Assembly: GCF_032854445.1 (NCBI RefSeq)
Contig: NC_088303.1
Location: 4,845,501-4,909,500 of the forward strand
Source of the DNA: Liolophura sinensis
Lineage: Eukaryota > Mollusca > Polyplacophora > Chitonida > Chitonidae
Direction: 5' to 3'
DNA: 64,000 nt
Part shown: positions 1 through 13,500 of the stretch, in pieces
Layout of the letters: every line of letters starts with the position of its first letter
How positions within the stretch are numbered: the first letter of the stretch is position 1
Made by a program: the position numbers and the translations under genes
Notes under the pieces: model-generated
Databases searched by the model: none
What the model was told of the DNA's origin: nothing
What the model saw: only the letters and a program-made list of their open reading frames with translations

Positions 1-107
1 ATCACATCGAAAACCATTTACCATCCATGTTCTCGCCACTAAATAGTTACACTAAAAACACAAAATGGCATGATTAGGCCATAATTATTAATTTATTCAT
101 ACATTCA

Positions 108-490
108 TGTACATGTGCAGAGCTGGTGCATGTACATGTGCATGTGCAGAGCTGGTGCATGTGCATGTGCAGAGCTGGTGAATGTACATGTGCAGAGCTG
201 ATGCATGTACATGTGCAGAGCTGGTGCATGTACATGTACATGTGCAGAACTGGTACATGTACATGTGCAGAGCTGGTGCATGTACATGGGCAGAGCTGGT
301 GCATGGACATGTGCAGAGCTGGTGCATGTACATGTGCATGTGCAGAGCTGGTGCATGTACATGTGCAGAGCTGATGCATGTACATGTGCAGAGCTGGTGC
401 ATGTACATGGGCAGAGCTGGTGCATGTACATGTGCAGAGCTGGTGCATGTACATGTGCAGAGCTGGTGCATGTACATGTGCAGAGTGTAG
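108..490. repeat. Minisatellite, 23-bp unit
   Basis: About 15 units with core CATGTGCAGAGCTGGTGCAT, some 6 bp longer through extra CATGTA. Reading frames in it are spurious, open on both strands. Confidence 0.95.
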
Positions 491-2079
491 GTACTCTTCC
501 CTACAGACTGACATCATGTTTACACCAGGCCACTGCTGCTTCTGAACGAAGACATAACTGTGTGTTTAAACTGAGCTGGTACACAAGAAACGATCTAATT
601 ATTGTGCTGTAGCACCCGGGTCAAGTCTTGCTGTTCCTCTTTAAATTGTTTCTCCTGAGGAGATGGCAAACCCATCAGTCAGCTAAGCAGGCCAATTGTG
701 CCGCCCTGATCACCTATAAGCTACACCGCACAAGCTTCTGCCTGGGTCCAGTGAAGAATCAATTTTCTTATACACATACATGTAACTGGCAAAAACAGCC
801 GAAGAAGATTTATACAGTTACGCTTCACAGAGATGCTAGCTCACTCTGGCTGCTTCAACAGAAACGCACATAACTGGAAGTGATTAAATGTCACCCACAC
901 CAACCAAAACCTTTCTGCTCGCAGGGAGAATGTGTAATTACATGAACATGTGCAATGTCGCAATACATGTAGCTCTATATGTTCCCTGTGTGACAATCAG
1001 TAAATACCAATTTAACCAATAATGTGGCAGTGCCATAATGCATACATGTATACATGTAATACAAGCATTTTTATTATCACGATCAGGAACAATTTGTCAC
1101 AAATATTAACCGAGGCCATATTCATGTTCAGTATTTTTACTTTCATGATCATGAACAACAACACAAGAAATTTCCCCAATGCTTACCGTTGTGTAGAATG
1201 GTCAAATCAGCGTCACAATTCTGTCATCAATGACACTATAATACTGTAATTTACAAGTACCTATCTCAACTTCACAGACTGCACTGGAACAGTCTTAACC
1301 ACTATAGATGTCTGAAGATAGACTACACACAAGGACAGAAATAAACACAAGGATGATACTGGCTGCCCTACAAACGGTGGAGTCCAATTTCAGTTTACCT
1401 TATCCTAGTTCACATGGGCCAGACTCACTTTTTCCAAATAGGGTTGAAAGGTTGACTCCTCCAACCTACTGTAGCATGGCATGTGTATGCCAGACTCTGC
1501 TCAAGGGGATGAATGCAGATCTACAGACTTGCACAGAAAATTGATTGATTTAAGTATTGAACCATACCGGCCTTCTGCCTAGATTAGACTGTATCTACAT
1601 GTAGAGGCTTCGCTCTATTATACACACAATGACAGGGCAAGCCAGGCATGGCTACATAATACATTTGTGGGGGGTCAATCCATAAAGCTTCATGTAAAAC
1701 CAGTCTATCACATAATGTGTACATACACAGGTAATAAATAATACTACGATAGAAAAAAACAACAACTTATATATGCTAGCTGTAATTCTTCCTACAATGA
1801 CAAAGTATCAATGACATTTACATGTAGCCAACAACATGTAAAATCATAAGCTGCACGAATTAACTGTTGAATGATTAATTAGGAGTTGTGAAATATTTAC
1901 ATGCACACATGTAGTTTATCCTGGAAATCTTTGTAACGCAACAACTGAACATGTACAAAATGAAAAGAAAAACCACATGCTTTATTTTAAATATTTGATA
2001 TTAATTTAAAAACTGTTTTAGGCAATGTTTTATCAACTGGTGTTCATGTATTAACCATTTCTTTAATTCCTGAGATTTA
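491..2079. other. Non-coding, no recognisable feature
   Basis: AT-rich unique sequence. Short open frames here lack domain similarity and splice support. I see no gene. Confidence 0.6.
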
Positions 2080-2093
2080 TAGTTTTAAGGGAA

Positions 2094-2472
2094 TGAGTCA
2101 GTGAGTGCTTGGGGTTTAATGTCGTACTCAACAATTTTTCAGTCATATGACGACGAAGGAATCCTTAGGGTGCATGTACGTGTAATGTGCCTCCTTGTTG
2201 CAGGACGGATTTCCACCGCTCTTTTATTTAGTGCTGCTTCACTGAGACGACTTACCGAAGGCAAGTAAGCCGCCCCGCCCGATCCATTATACTGATACGG
2301 GTCAACCAGTCGTTGCACTATCCCCTTCATGCTGAATGCCAAGCGAGGAAGTTACAACTTCCTCTTTTAAAGTCTTAGGTGTGACTCGATCAAGGATTGA
2401 TCCTGGATCTACCGCTCCTGGATCTACCGCTCCCAAAGCGGACGCTCTACCAACTGTGCTATCCGGGCCGGT
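2094..2472 (-). mobile_element. Full-length tRNA-derived SINE, family B, with target-site duplication
   Basis: Read on the minus strand, the element starts with a tRNA-like head whose A box is TAGCACAGTTGGTAGAGCG, followed by a GATCGAGTCACACC B-box region and a body ending in TTAAACCCCAAGCACTCACT. It is flanked by identical 14-bp copies of TAGTTTTAAGGGAA at 2080-2093 and 2473-2486, showing target-primed insertion. Confidence 0.85.
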
Positions 2473-2486
2473 TAGTTTTAAGGGAA

Positions 2487-3879
2487 AGGGTGGCCTTTTC
2501 AGATATGCTGTCAAATGACACAGTACAGAAAATGCAAAAGCTTAAGCGTCCGTGAAAACAAAATTCTAATTTAACGCCATTTTTTTTTCTTCAAACATTT
2601 GTAGTTGTGCCTTTTTATAGAATTGTTTAGCAAATTTTCTAGGCAGCCCTAATTTGCACATCATTATATAGCCTGTATAGGGCCGTGCATGGATATGTAC
2701 ATATCTATATTCATGTAAGCATGGCTGATGTATGGATGTGATGTCCATGTACATTACTGGTACCATGTATTCCTACACATCCAGCTAGCCTATGCGCTTG
2801 GCGAGAATTTACAATTGAACAACCAAGCCTAAGAAAACCATGATCCTTCCATCAAATCAATATTGCACTGAAAATTTAAATTTCTCTACAAAACCATTAA
2901 TTTAGAACTGTACAGAAAAATGAAAGAACTTGGCACACATGTACATGCTTTTCTTTCACCTTGGGGAATGAACTAACGAGCAGTAGCCATTCGCTTTAAT
3001 TCTAATTTTTTTGCAGTTATACCCAACACCAGCTTTTCACAAGTTTTTGTCACTGCATGAATTAGACCTCTCAGAGAATGAGATGACATTTTCTCATCTT
3101 GTTTAGAATTTTACAATATAGAGCGCTCTACTAGTGTGTACGGCATTATGCCATGTAAGTCCAACATACATCTAAAGCAATTTGAAACAAACTTCATGGA
3201 AGACTGTCTTATTATTTATTTATATACCAGATTGGTGTTTTACTTAGTACTCAGTACTCTTATTAAATAGCCACACAAAAATTGTTATTACTAAATAAAA
3301 AAAATAAAAAAATTTAAAAAAAAGAACCTGCAGGCAGAGAAATCATCTTAATGCATTATGCAGTAAGGATTACAAAAGACACACTGCATGCCCTAGCCAC
3401 TGAATGATAAACATCTGAAACAAGCAACCACTAACTCACTCACCAAACCCCTCATCAACTCCTCTGCTCTCCTCCTCCCACCATAGACACATGTGTATAC
3501 AATGAGCTGGCAATGCACTAGTTCACAGATAATCTCCCTTAAGATACACGCCTGAGCATATCAGAGTTAAACGGTTTTAACCTACTGAAATGAAAGATTG
3601 TTTAGATTTGAGAGGACTGACAATAATAAACACTATAAACACCAATAACTTCAAGTATACCTTCTCAAGCTACCTATATGCTTAATCTCTGACAAACCAA
3701 CGCAACATGTAGTTAATCTGAATGTATGAATGTGAATGTGTCTGCATTTCATTTTACCAAAAGTCAATACCTCTGGCAATCCAAGAGTTACACATGTATG
3801 TTACCGTAAAAGCTTACAAGGTTTGTTGGGGGATGGGAGTAGGGTTTGTGTGGATATCACAGTTGTGCAAAACACAGTT
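2487..3879. other. Non-coding, mostly unique sequence
   Basis: AT-rich, apart from the SINE tail remnant near 3205 and an A-rich run at about 3295-3325. No supported gene. Confidence 0.6.
3205..3260 (-). mobile_element. Degenerate SINE family A tail remnant
   Basis: TTATTTATTTATATACCAGA then TTGGTGTTTTAC and a TACTCAGTACTC segment resemble the inverted family-A 3' end. Only the tail is recognisable. Confidence 0.35.
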
Positions 3880-4395
3880 TTCACACATACAGAACAGTAC
3901 ATCCACAATTTTACACATGCAGTACACTACATGCACCTTTTTCACACAGAGAACAGTACATGCATATTTTTCACATATACAGAACAGTTCATTCTCATTT
4001 TTCACACATACTGTATAGTACAGCACATGCACAATATTCACACATACAGTACAGTACATTCACATTTTTCACACATACAGTACATTCACATTTTTCACAC
4101 AGACAGAACAGTACATTCAAATTTTTACACATACAGTACATGCACATTGTTCACACATACAGTACACTACATGCACATTTTTCACACATACAGAACAGTA
4201 CATGCACATTTTAAACACATACAGAACAGTTCATTCACATTTTTCACACATACTGTATAGTACAGTACATGAACATTTTTCAGACTTTCAGTACAGTGCA
4301 TTCACATTTTTCACAAATAGAGTACAGCACATGCACATTTTTCACACATACGGTACAGTGTATGCACATTTTTCACCCATACAATACAGTACACT
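3880..4395. repeat. Minisatellite, 26-31-bp units
   Basis: Core TTTTTCACACATACAGTACA, with 5-bp slippage of AGTAC giving two unit lengths; about 17 units. Apparent ORFs rich in His, Thr and Tyr are repeat artefacts. Confidence 0.93.
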
Positions 4396-4789
4396 GGAAA
4401 TTACATTAAATGGGCATTGCAATTTTTGCATTTCCCTTTGTTCATAGGTTCAACAGATCAATGTAGAACTAAAACGATGAACATTTGACCGATGAACAAA
4501 CACATTATAAGTGCAAAGTGTCAAATGAATTAAAACAAAGAGTAAGAGCCACATTAGTTTCTAACGATTAGTTTCAATGAACAGAGACCAAAGAAGTACA
4601 TGCACAGTGCTGAACCACTACACACCAATGGACTATGACATTTCAGAGCCACACTGAAAAACGAAGACCAATGAACAAAACTTGAACATTATCTGACCGA
4701 TTATCTTGGATTGATGAATGAACAAAACGAAACCAATCCGACAGCAATAAATGAGATAATGCAAATTCACGAGATATTGTGAGAACATA
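4396..4789. other. Spacer with decayed repeat traces
   Basis: Lies between two arrays. ACCAATGAAC, ACCGATGAAC and GATGAACAA motifs suggest a worn repeat; nothing else is visible. Confidence 0.5.
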
Positions 4790-6600
4790 GTTTAATCTAC
4801 AAGGCCACCAACCACTGATCACAAAGACACTGACTATGGGTAACAAGACCATTAACCACAGATCACAAAACCATTAACCATGAACCACAAGGCCATTAGC
4901 CATGGATCACAAGCCCATTAGCCATAGATCACAAGGCCATTACCCTGGATCACAAGGTCAATCACCATGAACCACAAGACCATCTTAACCACAGATCACA
5001 AGGCCATTAACCACGGATCACAAGGCCATTAACCACGGACCACCAGGCCATTAACCACGGACCACCAGGCCATTAACTACAGACCACAAGGCCATTAACC
5101 ACACACCACAAGGCCATTAACCACACACCACAAGGCCATTAACCACAGATCACAAGGCCAGTAACCACACACCACAAGGCCATTAATCATAGATCACAAG
5201 GCCATTAACCACGGACCACCAGGCCATTAACCACGGACCACCAGGCCATTAACCACAGACCACAAGGTCATTAACCACAGACCACAAGGCCATTAACCAC
5301 ACACCACAACACCATTAACCATAGATGACAAGGCCATTAACCACAGACCACAAGACCATTAACCACGGACCACAAGGCCATTAACCACGGACCACCAGGC
5401 CATTAACCATGGATCACAAGGCCATTATCCACACACCACAAGGCCATTAACCACAGACCACAAGGTCATTAACCACAGGTCACAAGGCCATTAACCATAT
5501 ATCACAAGGCCATTAACCACACACCACAAGGCCATTAACCACAGATCACAAAACCATTAACCATGAACCACAAGGCCATTAGCCATGGATCACAAGCCCA
5601 TTAGCCATAGATCACAAGGCCATTACCCTGGATCACAAGGCCAGTAACCACACACCACAAGGCCATTAATCATAGATCACAAGGCCATTAACCACGGACC
5701 ACCAGGCCATTAACCACAGACCACAAGGTCATTAACCACGGACCACAAGGCCATTAACCACACACCACAACACCATTAACCATAGATGACAAGGCCATTA
5801 ACCACAGACCACAAGGCCATTAACCACGGACCACAAGGCCATTAACCACGGACCACCACGCCATTAACCATGGATCACAAGGCCATTAACCACACACCAC
5901 AAGGCCATTAACCACACACCACAAGGCCATTAACCACAGACCACAAGGCCATTAACCACAGGTCACAAGGCCATTAACCACAGATCACAAGGCCATTAAC
6001 CACAGACCACAAGGCCATTAACCACAGATCACAAAACCATTAACCATGAACCACAAGGCCATTAGCCATGGATCACAAGCCCATTAGCCATAGATCACAA
6101 GGCCATTACCCTGGATCACAAGGTCAATCACCATGAACCACAAGACCATCTTAACCACAGATCACAAGGCCATTAACCACAGATCACAAGGCCATTAACC
6201 ACGGACCACCAGGCCATTAACCACAGATCACAAGGCCATTAACCACACACCACAAGGCCATTAACCACACACCACAAGGCCATTAACCACACACCACAAC
6301 ACCATTAACCTCGGATCATAACACCATTAACCATGGATCACAAGACCATTAACCACGGACTACAAGGCCACTGACCACAGACCAAAAGGCCACTAACCAC
6401 AGACCACGAGGCCATTAACCACAGACCACAAGGAAATTAACCACAGACCACAAGGCCATTAATCACAGATCACAAGGCCATTAACCACAGATCACAAGGC
6501 CATTAACCACATACCACGAGGCCATTAACCACACACCACAAGGCCATTAACCACAGACCCCAACGCCATTAACCATGAACCACAACGCCATTAACCAAGT
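4790..6600. repeat. Minisatellite, 22-bp unit, with higher-order copies
   Basis: About 80 units with core CACAAGGCCATTAACCACAG. A distinctive run of variant units starting at GATCACAAAACC recurs at 4861, 5543 and 6027, spacings of 682 and 484 bp, exactly 31 and 22 units. Confidence 0.95.
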
Positions 6601-7260
6601 GTGAACTGATAAATAAGATATGGCTATTTTGTTTTTATTTACACATCTCTAACATTTTCTATTCCTTCTGTACCTTAATTAGAGTTGGTGCACAAAAGAG
6701 TGTGTTTGTGGCACTGCCAGTTCAGTCTGAGATTCAGAGCTGACTTATTATTGTGATGACAGCCCAGCGTTGTTGTTGTTGCTGTTAACAACACTCACTG
6801 GCGCAAAACATGAAAATATAAACACATTTGAAGCAGATCAAACGATACGCAATCACTTACAACAGCTACATGGAATATAGTCATCACTGATTTACCTTGG
6901 TCATTCCAAAGAGATAGTCATAAGAATTTTTGGGAGAAAAAAATAAGTGCCCGAGGTTCCATCGATTGAACAACCGAGAACTGATGTGAAAGGGGCAGAT
7001 AACTCCCTCGGTTGAATAATCCCATTCGGCTCCAATGAATTTTGCAACCGGCACTCTCGTATCCCTGCCGCATGTAAGTCAAGCTAGGTCTACAGCAAAT
7101 TTTCCAAAATGACACACAATAAAACATTAAGAGAAATTAAAGAAAAAATGCTTTCATTAAAATTAAACTAATTGATTTAATCCAATCAGCGTAAATGCCG
7201 CTGGAAACTCTATTTTTACACAGCTTCAACAGGTGATACTCTGCAGGGAGTTTGGTTAAA
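6601..7260. other. HPS3 5' flank
   Basis: Unique sequence between the 22-bp array and the promoter motifs. The two short minus-strand frames here (6918-7127, 7137-7340) show no family signature. No TATA box was recognised at a convincing position. Confidence 0.5.
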
Positions 7261-7268
7261 TCATGTGA
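7261..7268 (+). promoter_or_regulatory. TCATGTGA E-box/M-box (MiT/TFE-type) upstream of HPS3
   Basis: TCATGTGA, the core preferred by MITF/TFEB-class bHLH-Zip factors, lies 116 nt before the HPS3 ATG. Those factors control lysosome and lysosome-related organelle genes in animals. The motif is seen; its function is inferred. Confidence 0.35.
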
Positions 7269-7281
7269 CGCGAGTGATGAG

Positions 7282-7292
7282 AAAATGGCGGC
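7282..7292 (+). promoter_or_regulatory. YY1-like AAAATGGCGGC element near the presumed HPS3 start site
   Basis: AAAATGGCGGC matches the YY1-type element often found just downstream of transcription starts of animal housekeeping promoters. It lies about 92 nt before the HPS3 ATG. The start site itself is not visible. Confidence 0.35.
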
Positions 7293-7383
7293 AGCTGTAA
7301 ACTTGGGCTGACTATTTATCAGCATTGTTAAACCCGACACCTCAACGGCGATGGTAATGTGCGCATGAATAACACCAGCAACT

Positions 7384-7597
7384 ATGGTTAAGGTGCTACG
7401 ATGTTATCATTTCAAATCGCAGGCTGTTATACCTTGTGATGGCGAACCCGTCGCCTTGCACGCCTCTCCAGGCCGCCTGTTCGTGGCAACAGCTGATCGT
7501 CAAGTTGAGGTCTACGAACTGGGAAAGGCAGGATTTCCAAAGCTCTGCAGATTTTCAACAGAGGCATCTGTCACTCAGATCATCTACAATGCTGCCG
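7384..7597 (+). CDS. HPS3: HPS3 exon 1 (residues 1-71)
   Basis: Starts at ATG 7384 (A at -3, G at +4) with [20 protein letters not shown], matching the start of vertebrate HPS3 in order and spacing (first strands of the beta-propeller-like domain). It ends in phase 1 at donor GTAAAT (7598). Confidence 0.93.
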
Positions 7598-10500
7598 GTA
7601 AATGTGGGAGTTTGGATCAGAATGTATTATAGAACGTAAATATGATCGAAAGGCCCGCCCCTAATAAAGAAGTCTGGGGAGTTGTTCTGCACAATTTTAG
7701 GGCTAGCCTTTACAAGTTTTATAGGCTAACCGCACCACATCGCTATGCTTTAACCTGGTGGAGTGCTTGGAGCAGTGTAACAAACTTATGCTCTGAATGT
7801 TTCTACATGTATTCTTAATATAACCCAGATATTGTTTGGTCATAGGCTGTCCTTATTAGAAAGAAAAGCGAAGGCAAACATCAAAACTCAGGCTCGATGT
7901 TCTCCTCCACCACCAGACTTATGCTGTGAATGTTCCTTTACATGTACTCTTAGTAAAACCCACATATTGTTTAATTGTTGGCCAGCATTGTTAGAAAGAA
8001 ACCCCATGATAAATCAGAACTGTGGCTCGACATTTTTCCTCGACGCTATGTTTCACTTTGCTTTGATGTCGGTATATCTGATCTGGGAAAACATTGAATT
8101 CTACACCCTGGAACAAATGTTTCTAATGTACAACACAACTTAATGTAGCAGGTTCGTAACGACTAGCATTCTAAGCGTAACAATTAATAATACAGGGGTA
8201 GCACAGTTGGTAGAGCGTCTGCTTCACGAGTGATAGATCCAGGATCAATTTTGGGTCGAATCACACCTAAAACCTTAACGCTTGGTGTTCAGCATGAAGG
8301 GGATAGTGCAACGACTGGTTGACCCGTATCAGTATAATGGCTTGGGCGAGGTGTCTCAATTGTCTTTGGTAAGCCATCTCGTGTGAAGCAGCACTAGATA
8401 AAAGAGTGATGGAACTCTGTCCTGCACCTTGACAAGTTGAAATGTTTTAACCAACTCGGTGATCTTGTGCAAAACATTCTTCGTTTGTGCGTTGAAGTTC
8501 CTATCTTGCATCCATCTTGGATGCTGCTATCTCATTGATTTCATTGGCAATTTAATTCCTTTCTGCACAATAAATATGTGCTAGCAGATGTCTACATATA
8601 AAAACATCACATAATATATGCACCAATACTTAATGCGAGCAACATTTCAAACAATTTACACTCCAACCTATGCTCAAATCGAGAATGCTCGTTTGCCTCC
8701 GGTGTTGTTGAGTACACGGTTTTGTCTCCCTGAAGAAATAGAACTTTCCTACCTTCATTAAAGATCCTACCGCGAAGCTACAAGTCATATGCAAATAAGC
8801 ACTGAGAAAAATCTCCTTAATCTTTACAAACCAAGTGTTAAGGTCCTGGGTGTGTACCTGGTGTAGGTGGGTGGTTGTTCATGTTCCTGGTGTAGGTGGG
8901 TGGTTGTTCATGTACCTGGTGTAGGTGGGTGGTTGTTCATGTACCTGGTGTAGGTGGGTGGTTGTTCATGTACCTGGTGTAGGTGGGTGGTTGTTCATGT
9001 ACCTGGTGTAGGTGGGTGGTTGTTCATGTACCTGGTGTAGGTGGGTGGTTGTTCATGTTCCTGGTGTAGGTGGGTGGTTGTTCATGTTCCTGGTGTAGGT
9101 GGGTGGTTGTTCATGTTCCTGGTGTAGGTGGGTGGTTGTTCATGTTCCTGGTGTAGGTGGGTGGTTGTTCATGTACCTGGTGTAGGTGGGTGGTTGTTCA
9201 TGTTCCTGGTGTAGGTGGGTGGTTGTTCATGTACCTGGTGTAGGTGGGTGGTTGTTCATGTACCTGGTGTAGGTGGGTGGTTGTTCATGTACCTGGTGTA
9301 GGTGGGTGGTTGTTCATGTTCCTGGTGTAGGTGGGTGGTTGTTCATGTACCTGGTGTAGGTGGGTGGTTGTTCATGTACCTGGTGTAGGTAGGTGGTTGT
9401 TCATGTACCTGGTGTAGATGGGTGATTTTCTCTCAGCATCCGCCCATGAAACTAACCACTGTCTTATAAGTGAAAAATTCTTGAGTGTAACGTGTTTAAT
9501 GCCCATCAAACAATCGATCAATATTTATGTTACTCTTGTACTCTGCCGGAGAAATCTTAATATGTTAAAAGTGGATTGACAAATCATCTGACTGCATTAG
9601 ACTACCCTATTTCTTCTAATTCTTGGGACACTTGGTCTGCTCATTTTAGGCAGTGTACATGAAATTGTAGCAGGAGTATTTAGTTTCTTTTTTCTCACAT
9701 GGTTAGTCCCTCTAATAAACAACATACTCATATCTTTACTTTTCGCAAAAGCTGAGAAAGAAATATAATATTCTGTTTTCAGGGCTAGTAAAGTCTGTTC
9801 AAAAATTAGCAGAATTATAGTAGTTTAATGAAGTCCACACAGTGTTTTTTATGCAATAATTTAGTAACAGAAGCATGGATGTGATGAATGAGGAAGTTCT
9901 GTTTTAACTTTGTGTTAATATTTACCACCCTATACCTCAACCATTTTGCATATGAAAGAGCAACTTTCAATGCAATTTATACAAAACTACATTGGTTGGA
10001 TTGGCCAGTTTCAGGGCTTCACAAAAAGTATAAGTTTATCAGTCTACAGTGAATATTGCCTTCATAATATGCTTGAATAAGTGAATACAGTGAATATTGC
10101 CTTCATAATATGCTTGAATAAGTGAATACAGTGAATATTGCCTTCATAATATGCTTGAATAAACACCTTGCAACAAGTGAAATGTTGAAGAATTGCAGTA
10201 GATCTGTTTCATATTTTTTTTGTAAGCTGATTTCAGAACTGAGTTTCACATGTAACTGAATAACGTTAACATTCTGATGTTTGCATTTCAGGTGATTACA
10301 TTGCAACGGTGGAGACAAAGAAGTCAATTCTGGGTGAATACAAGTTTGTCAAAGTGTACTTGAGGTGGTATGTAGATCAGGGGAGACAACCTGTGAAAGT
10401 GAGAGTGGCTGGGAAACCACCCAGTTTGAATACTAAGGAGATGAAGGGAGAGAAGGCCGAGGTGATTGATGTGCCAGTGTCTGAGAACATCCTGTCAATC

Positions 10501-13500
10501 ACGTCATGTCACACCACATCAAACTTAGCTGTTATTGCAGAGAACAAAGTCTTCCTCTACCACCTTGTTAATAAGCAAGCCCATGGTATGGAACGTGGCT
10601 ATCAGGTGAGACTTTGTGTGGAATCTGTCGAGGTTGATTTACACTGTGTTAGTTTTTGTCAGAAATATTTAATATTTATTGGTTCATCTGATGTTTAAGA
10701 CCAAATAAATCAAGACTGTCATAATTTTTGCTGTTTTGCAAAAGCAGTTCAATCTGAATGTCCTCTGGAAATGAAGATGACCATCAGACATGCTGTGGTC
10801 TTCATGAATGCAGGATGTATCATTGCCATTTTGATCTTGTCTTTGTCTTTTTGTGACAGTTTTTCTGGTGTATTTGCAATATTTCTTTTTAACTCTTCCA
10901 TTCTTGTTTTTTTTTTTTTTTCTTCGTTTCTTTTCAGGACATTTTGTTGTTTTTGCAACTGAACTGGGACTGTGCAGTATTAAGTGTGTCTCTATGTCAG
11001 GAGTACTTGGCATGTTTGAATTCAAAGTGTGCTCAGTTAGTCAAGATATGGTACAAAGCTCCACCTGGTGAGGAAAAGCTTCCAACAGTTGCCAGCAATG
11101 AATCTGATGATGTGGAGACTCAGGGAGATTGTCCCATAGAGGAGAAGTCAAACGATAATGAAACAAAGACAGATAATAATCAGAAAGATGAAGAGCCCTT
11201 TAGGGGGTTTTCAGTAGACCATTCTGATTCGCCGAATATGTTGAGTTTCGTGGACCATCTGAAGTATTCCACCATTGGAATGAGAGCCTCTCCAAGCCTG
11301 TCAAACTTGGCACCTGAAAGCACATCCAGCAAAACAGGAAAAGGGGAATGCGAAACCATCAGCGATGGGGAGGACTTTGTTCTTTGGGACTTCAGTGAAG
11401 ATACGATCAGTTTGCAGTTTGGGGGAGAAGATTCACAGCCAAGAGCCCCATCTGTGATCAAACCTATGTCTAAGACAATTTTTCTGAAGGGGTTTCATGC
11501 CCCGTCTGGTGGAATGTCTCCCATGAGTGTTCCCTTACAGGGGAAGCCAGTACCTCCCCACATTGTTGATCACAGAGGTGAGGTGTGTTTGTATATATGC
11601 ACTACACGTGTATGATACTTGGTTTACATTTTATTTTATAGCCCAGTTGACTTTAAACATCAGTGTCATTTAAAGAAATCCAAATTTATCTCATGCTGAT
11701 TTCTTATAATTTTATCCATAAGAGTAAGCAGCCTTCAGAGGATTAACATGTTTTTTGTACCCATTTGGCTTATAATTTGAGATTCACCGTGAGTGAAGCT
11801 CATACGGTAGCATTTCAGTCTGAAGTTATGAATGTAATGGATGGGTCAATAGTCTTATTACTAAGCCAATGATGGTAGGGTATAAATGTACATTACATGG
11901 ACACATGCATGTAAATCACAGACAGAACATGTAGTTGTAAAACAGGTAATTAAGGTAATCTAGATGCTACCAGAAAATCAGTTTTGTTGGTAATTCTCTA
12001 ATGGCAGCCTGCAAAAAACTCTGACCTCAAAGTGTTGGATGGCTGGGTTTGTTTTACTGGCCATCCTACTTGAAAACGAGCTTTTTCACGAAAATTTCAA
12101 AATATCTTTGCTTTTGTGAGTATAATGTATATTTGTTTCAGAAGATTTCTCCCAGAGAGATCAAGTTCAGATCAGCGTCATTATCCAAGTGAAACAACGC
12201 CATAACAGCCTATTTAAAGGAATCCAACTGATCCCAACCTATCGCAACAAGCACCACAGTATGTCCGCAGGCTTTAACACACTGTTTAACCATGGTACTC
12301 TCTCTGCTGAAAAAGTCTGTTGACTTGTCTGTCTGTTGTCTGAGAGGAAATCTTGTCAGTTTCTCAGAATGTTTTGTTTTCGTCAGTACCACAAATCATT
12401 GCCAGCCCTGCCACATTTATACTACTCTACGTAGAACATCAAGCAATATCAAATAATTATATCTTTTAAATATACTCATTTTTTTGAGGGCATCAGTAAG
12501 AATATGTTTTGTTGGATATAAAACCTGCCCATTTATATTTCATTCAATGTCAGTTTCTTTAAAATCTATCTTTTACATTTGCCTGAATAAAAGAGAATTC
12601 CCGGCTGATCGACCCTATGTATTTCTTAACTCTGTTCTACAGATACCAAAGAAGATGAGATAAACAAACAAACTGACCCCCAGGGCGATGCATCTGCTCT
12701 ACCACCTCCAGGGATCAGTGCCCCCTCCTCTCAGCCCTCTACCTTGGGAGGACTGAGTTGCTTCCTAGAGGCGGGGTATAATGGGGTTATGTACTCCGTC
12801 TTACCCACACCACACCTTCTATCACACTACAAGTTCGCATCAGAAGCCTTAAAGGTAAAGGCCATAGATCCAAGAATGTGGCTAGGGGTCTATTGGAAAA
12901 AACTGTTTCCTGGATATGACATTGATAATGTATTTGTAGAGGTATATGTGGGTGTTGACATCTTCATTTGTAGAGGTACATGTGGGTGATGACGTGTTCA
13001 TGTTCATTTGTAGAGATACATGTGGGTGTTGACATGTTCATTTGTAGAGGTACATGTGGGTGTTGACATGTTCATTTGTAGAGGTACATGTGGGTGTTGA
13101 CATGTTCATTTGTAGAGGTACATGTGGGTGTTGACATCTTCATTTGTAAAGGTACATGTGGGTGTTGACGTGTTCATCTTCATTTGTAGAGGTACATATG
13201 GGTGTTGACATGTTCATTTGTAGCGGTACATGTGGGTGTTGACAGGTTCATGTTCAATTGTAGAGGTACATGTGGGTGTTGACATCTTCATTTGTAGAGG
13301 TACATGTGGGTGTTGACGTGTTCATGTTCATTTGTAGAGGTACATGTGGGTGCTGACATGTTCATGTTCATTTGTAGAGGTGCATGTGGGTATTGACATG
13401 TTCATGTTCATTTGTAGAGGTACCTGTGGGTGTTGACAAGTTCATGTTCATTTGTAGAGCTACCTGTGGGTGTTGACAGGCTCATGTTCATTTGTAGAGG

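Noticed and set aside
2390-2472. tRNA gene on the minus strand
   Set aside because: The tRNA-like head is part of a SINE flanked by a 14-bp target-site duplication; no mature tRNA 3' end is seen.
12855-12989. Read-through of HPS3 exon 5 into the array
   Set aside because: The GTAAAG donor at 12855 joins in phase to exon 6, which continues the HPS3 alignment; the read-through peptide does not.
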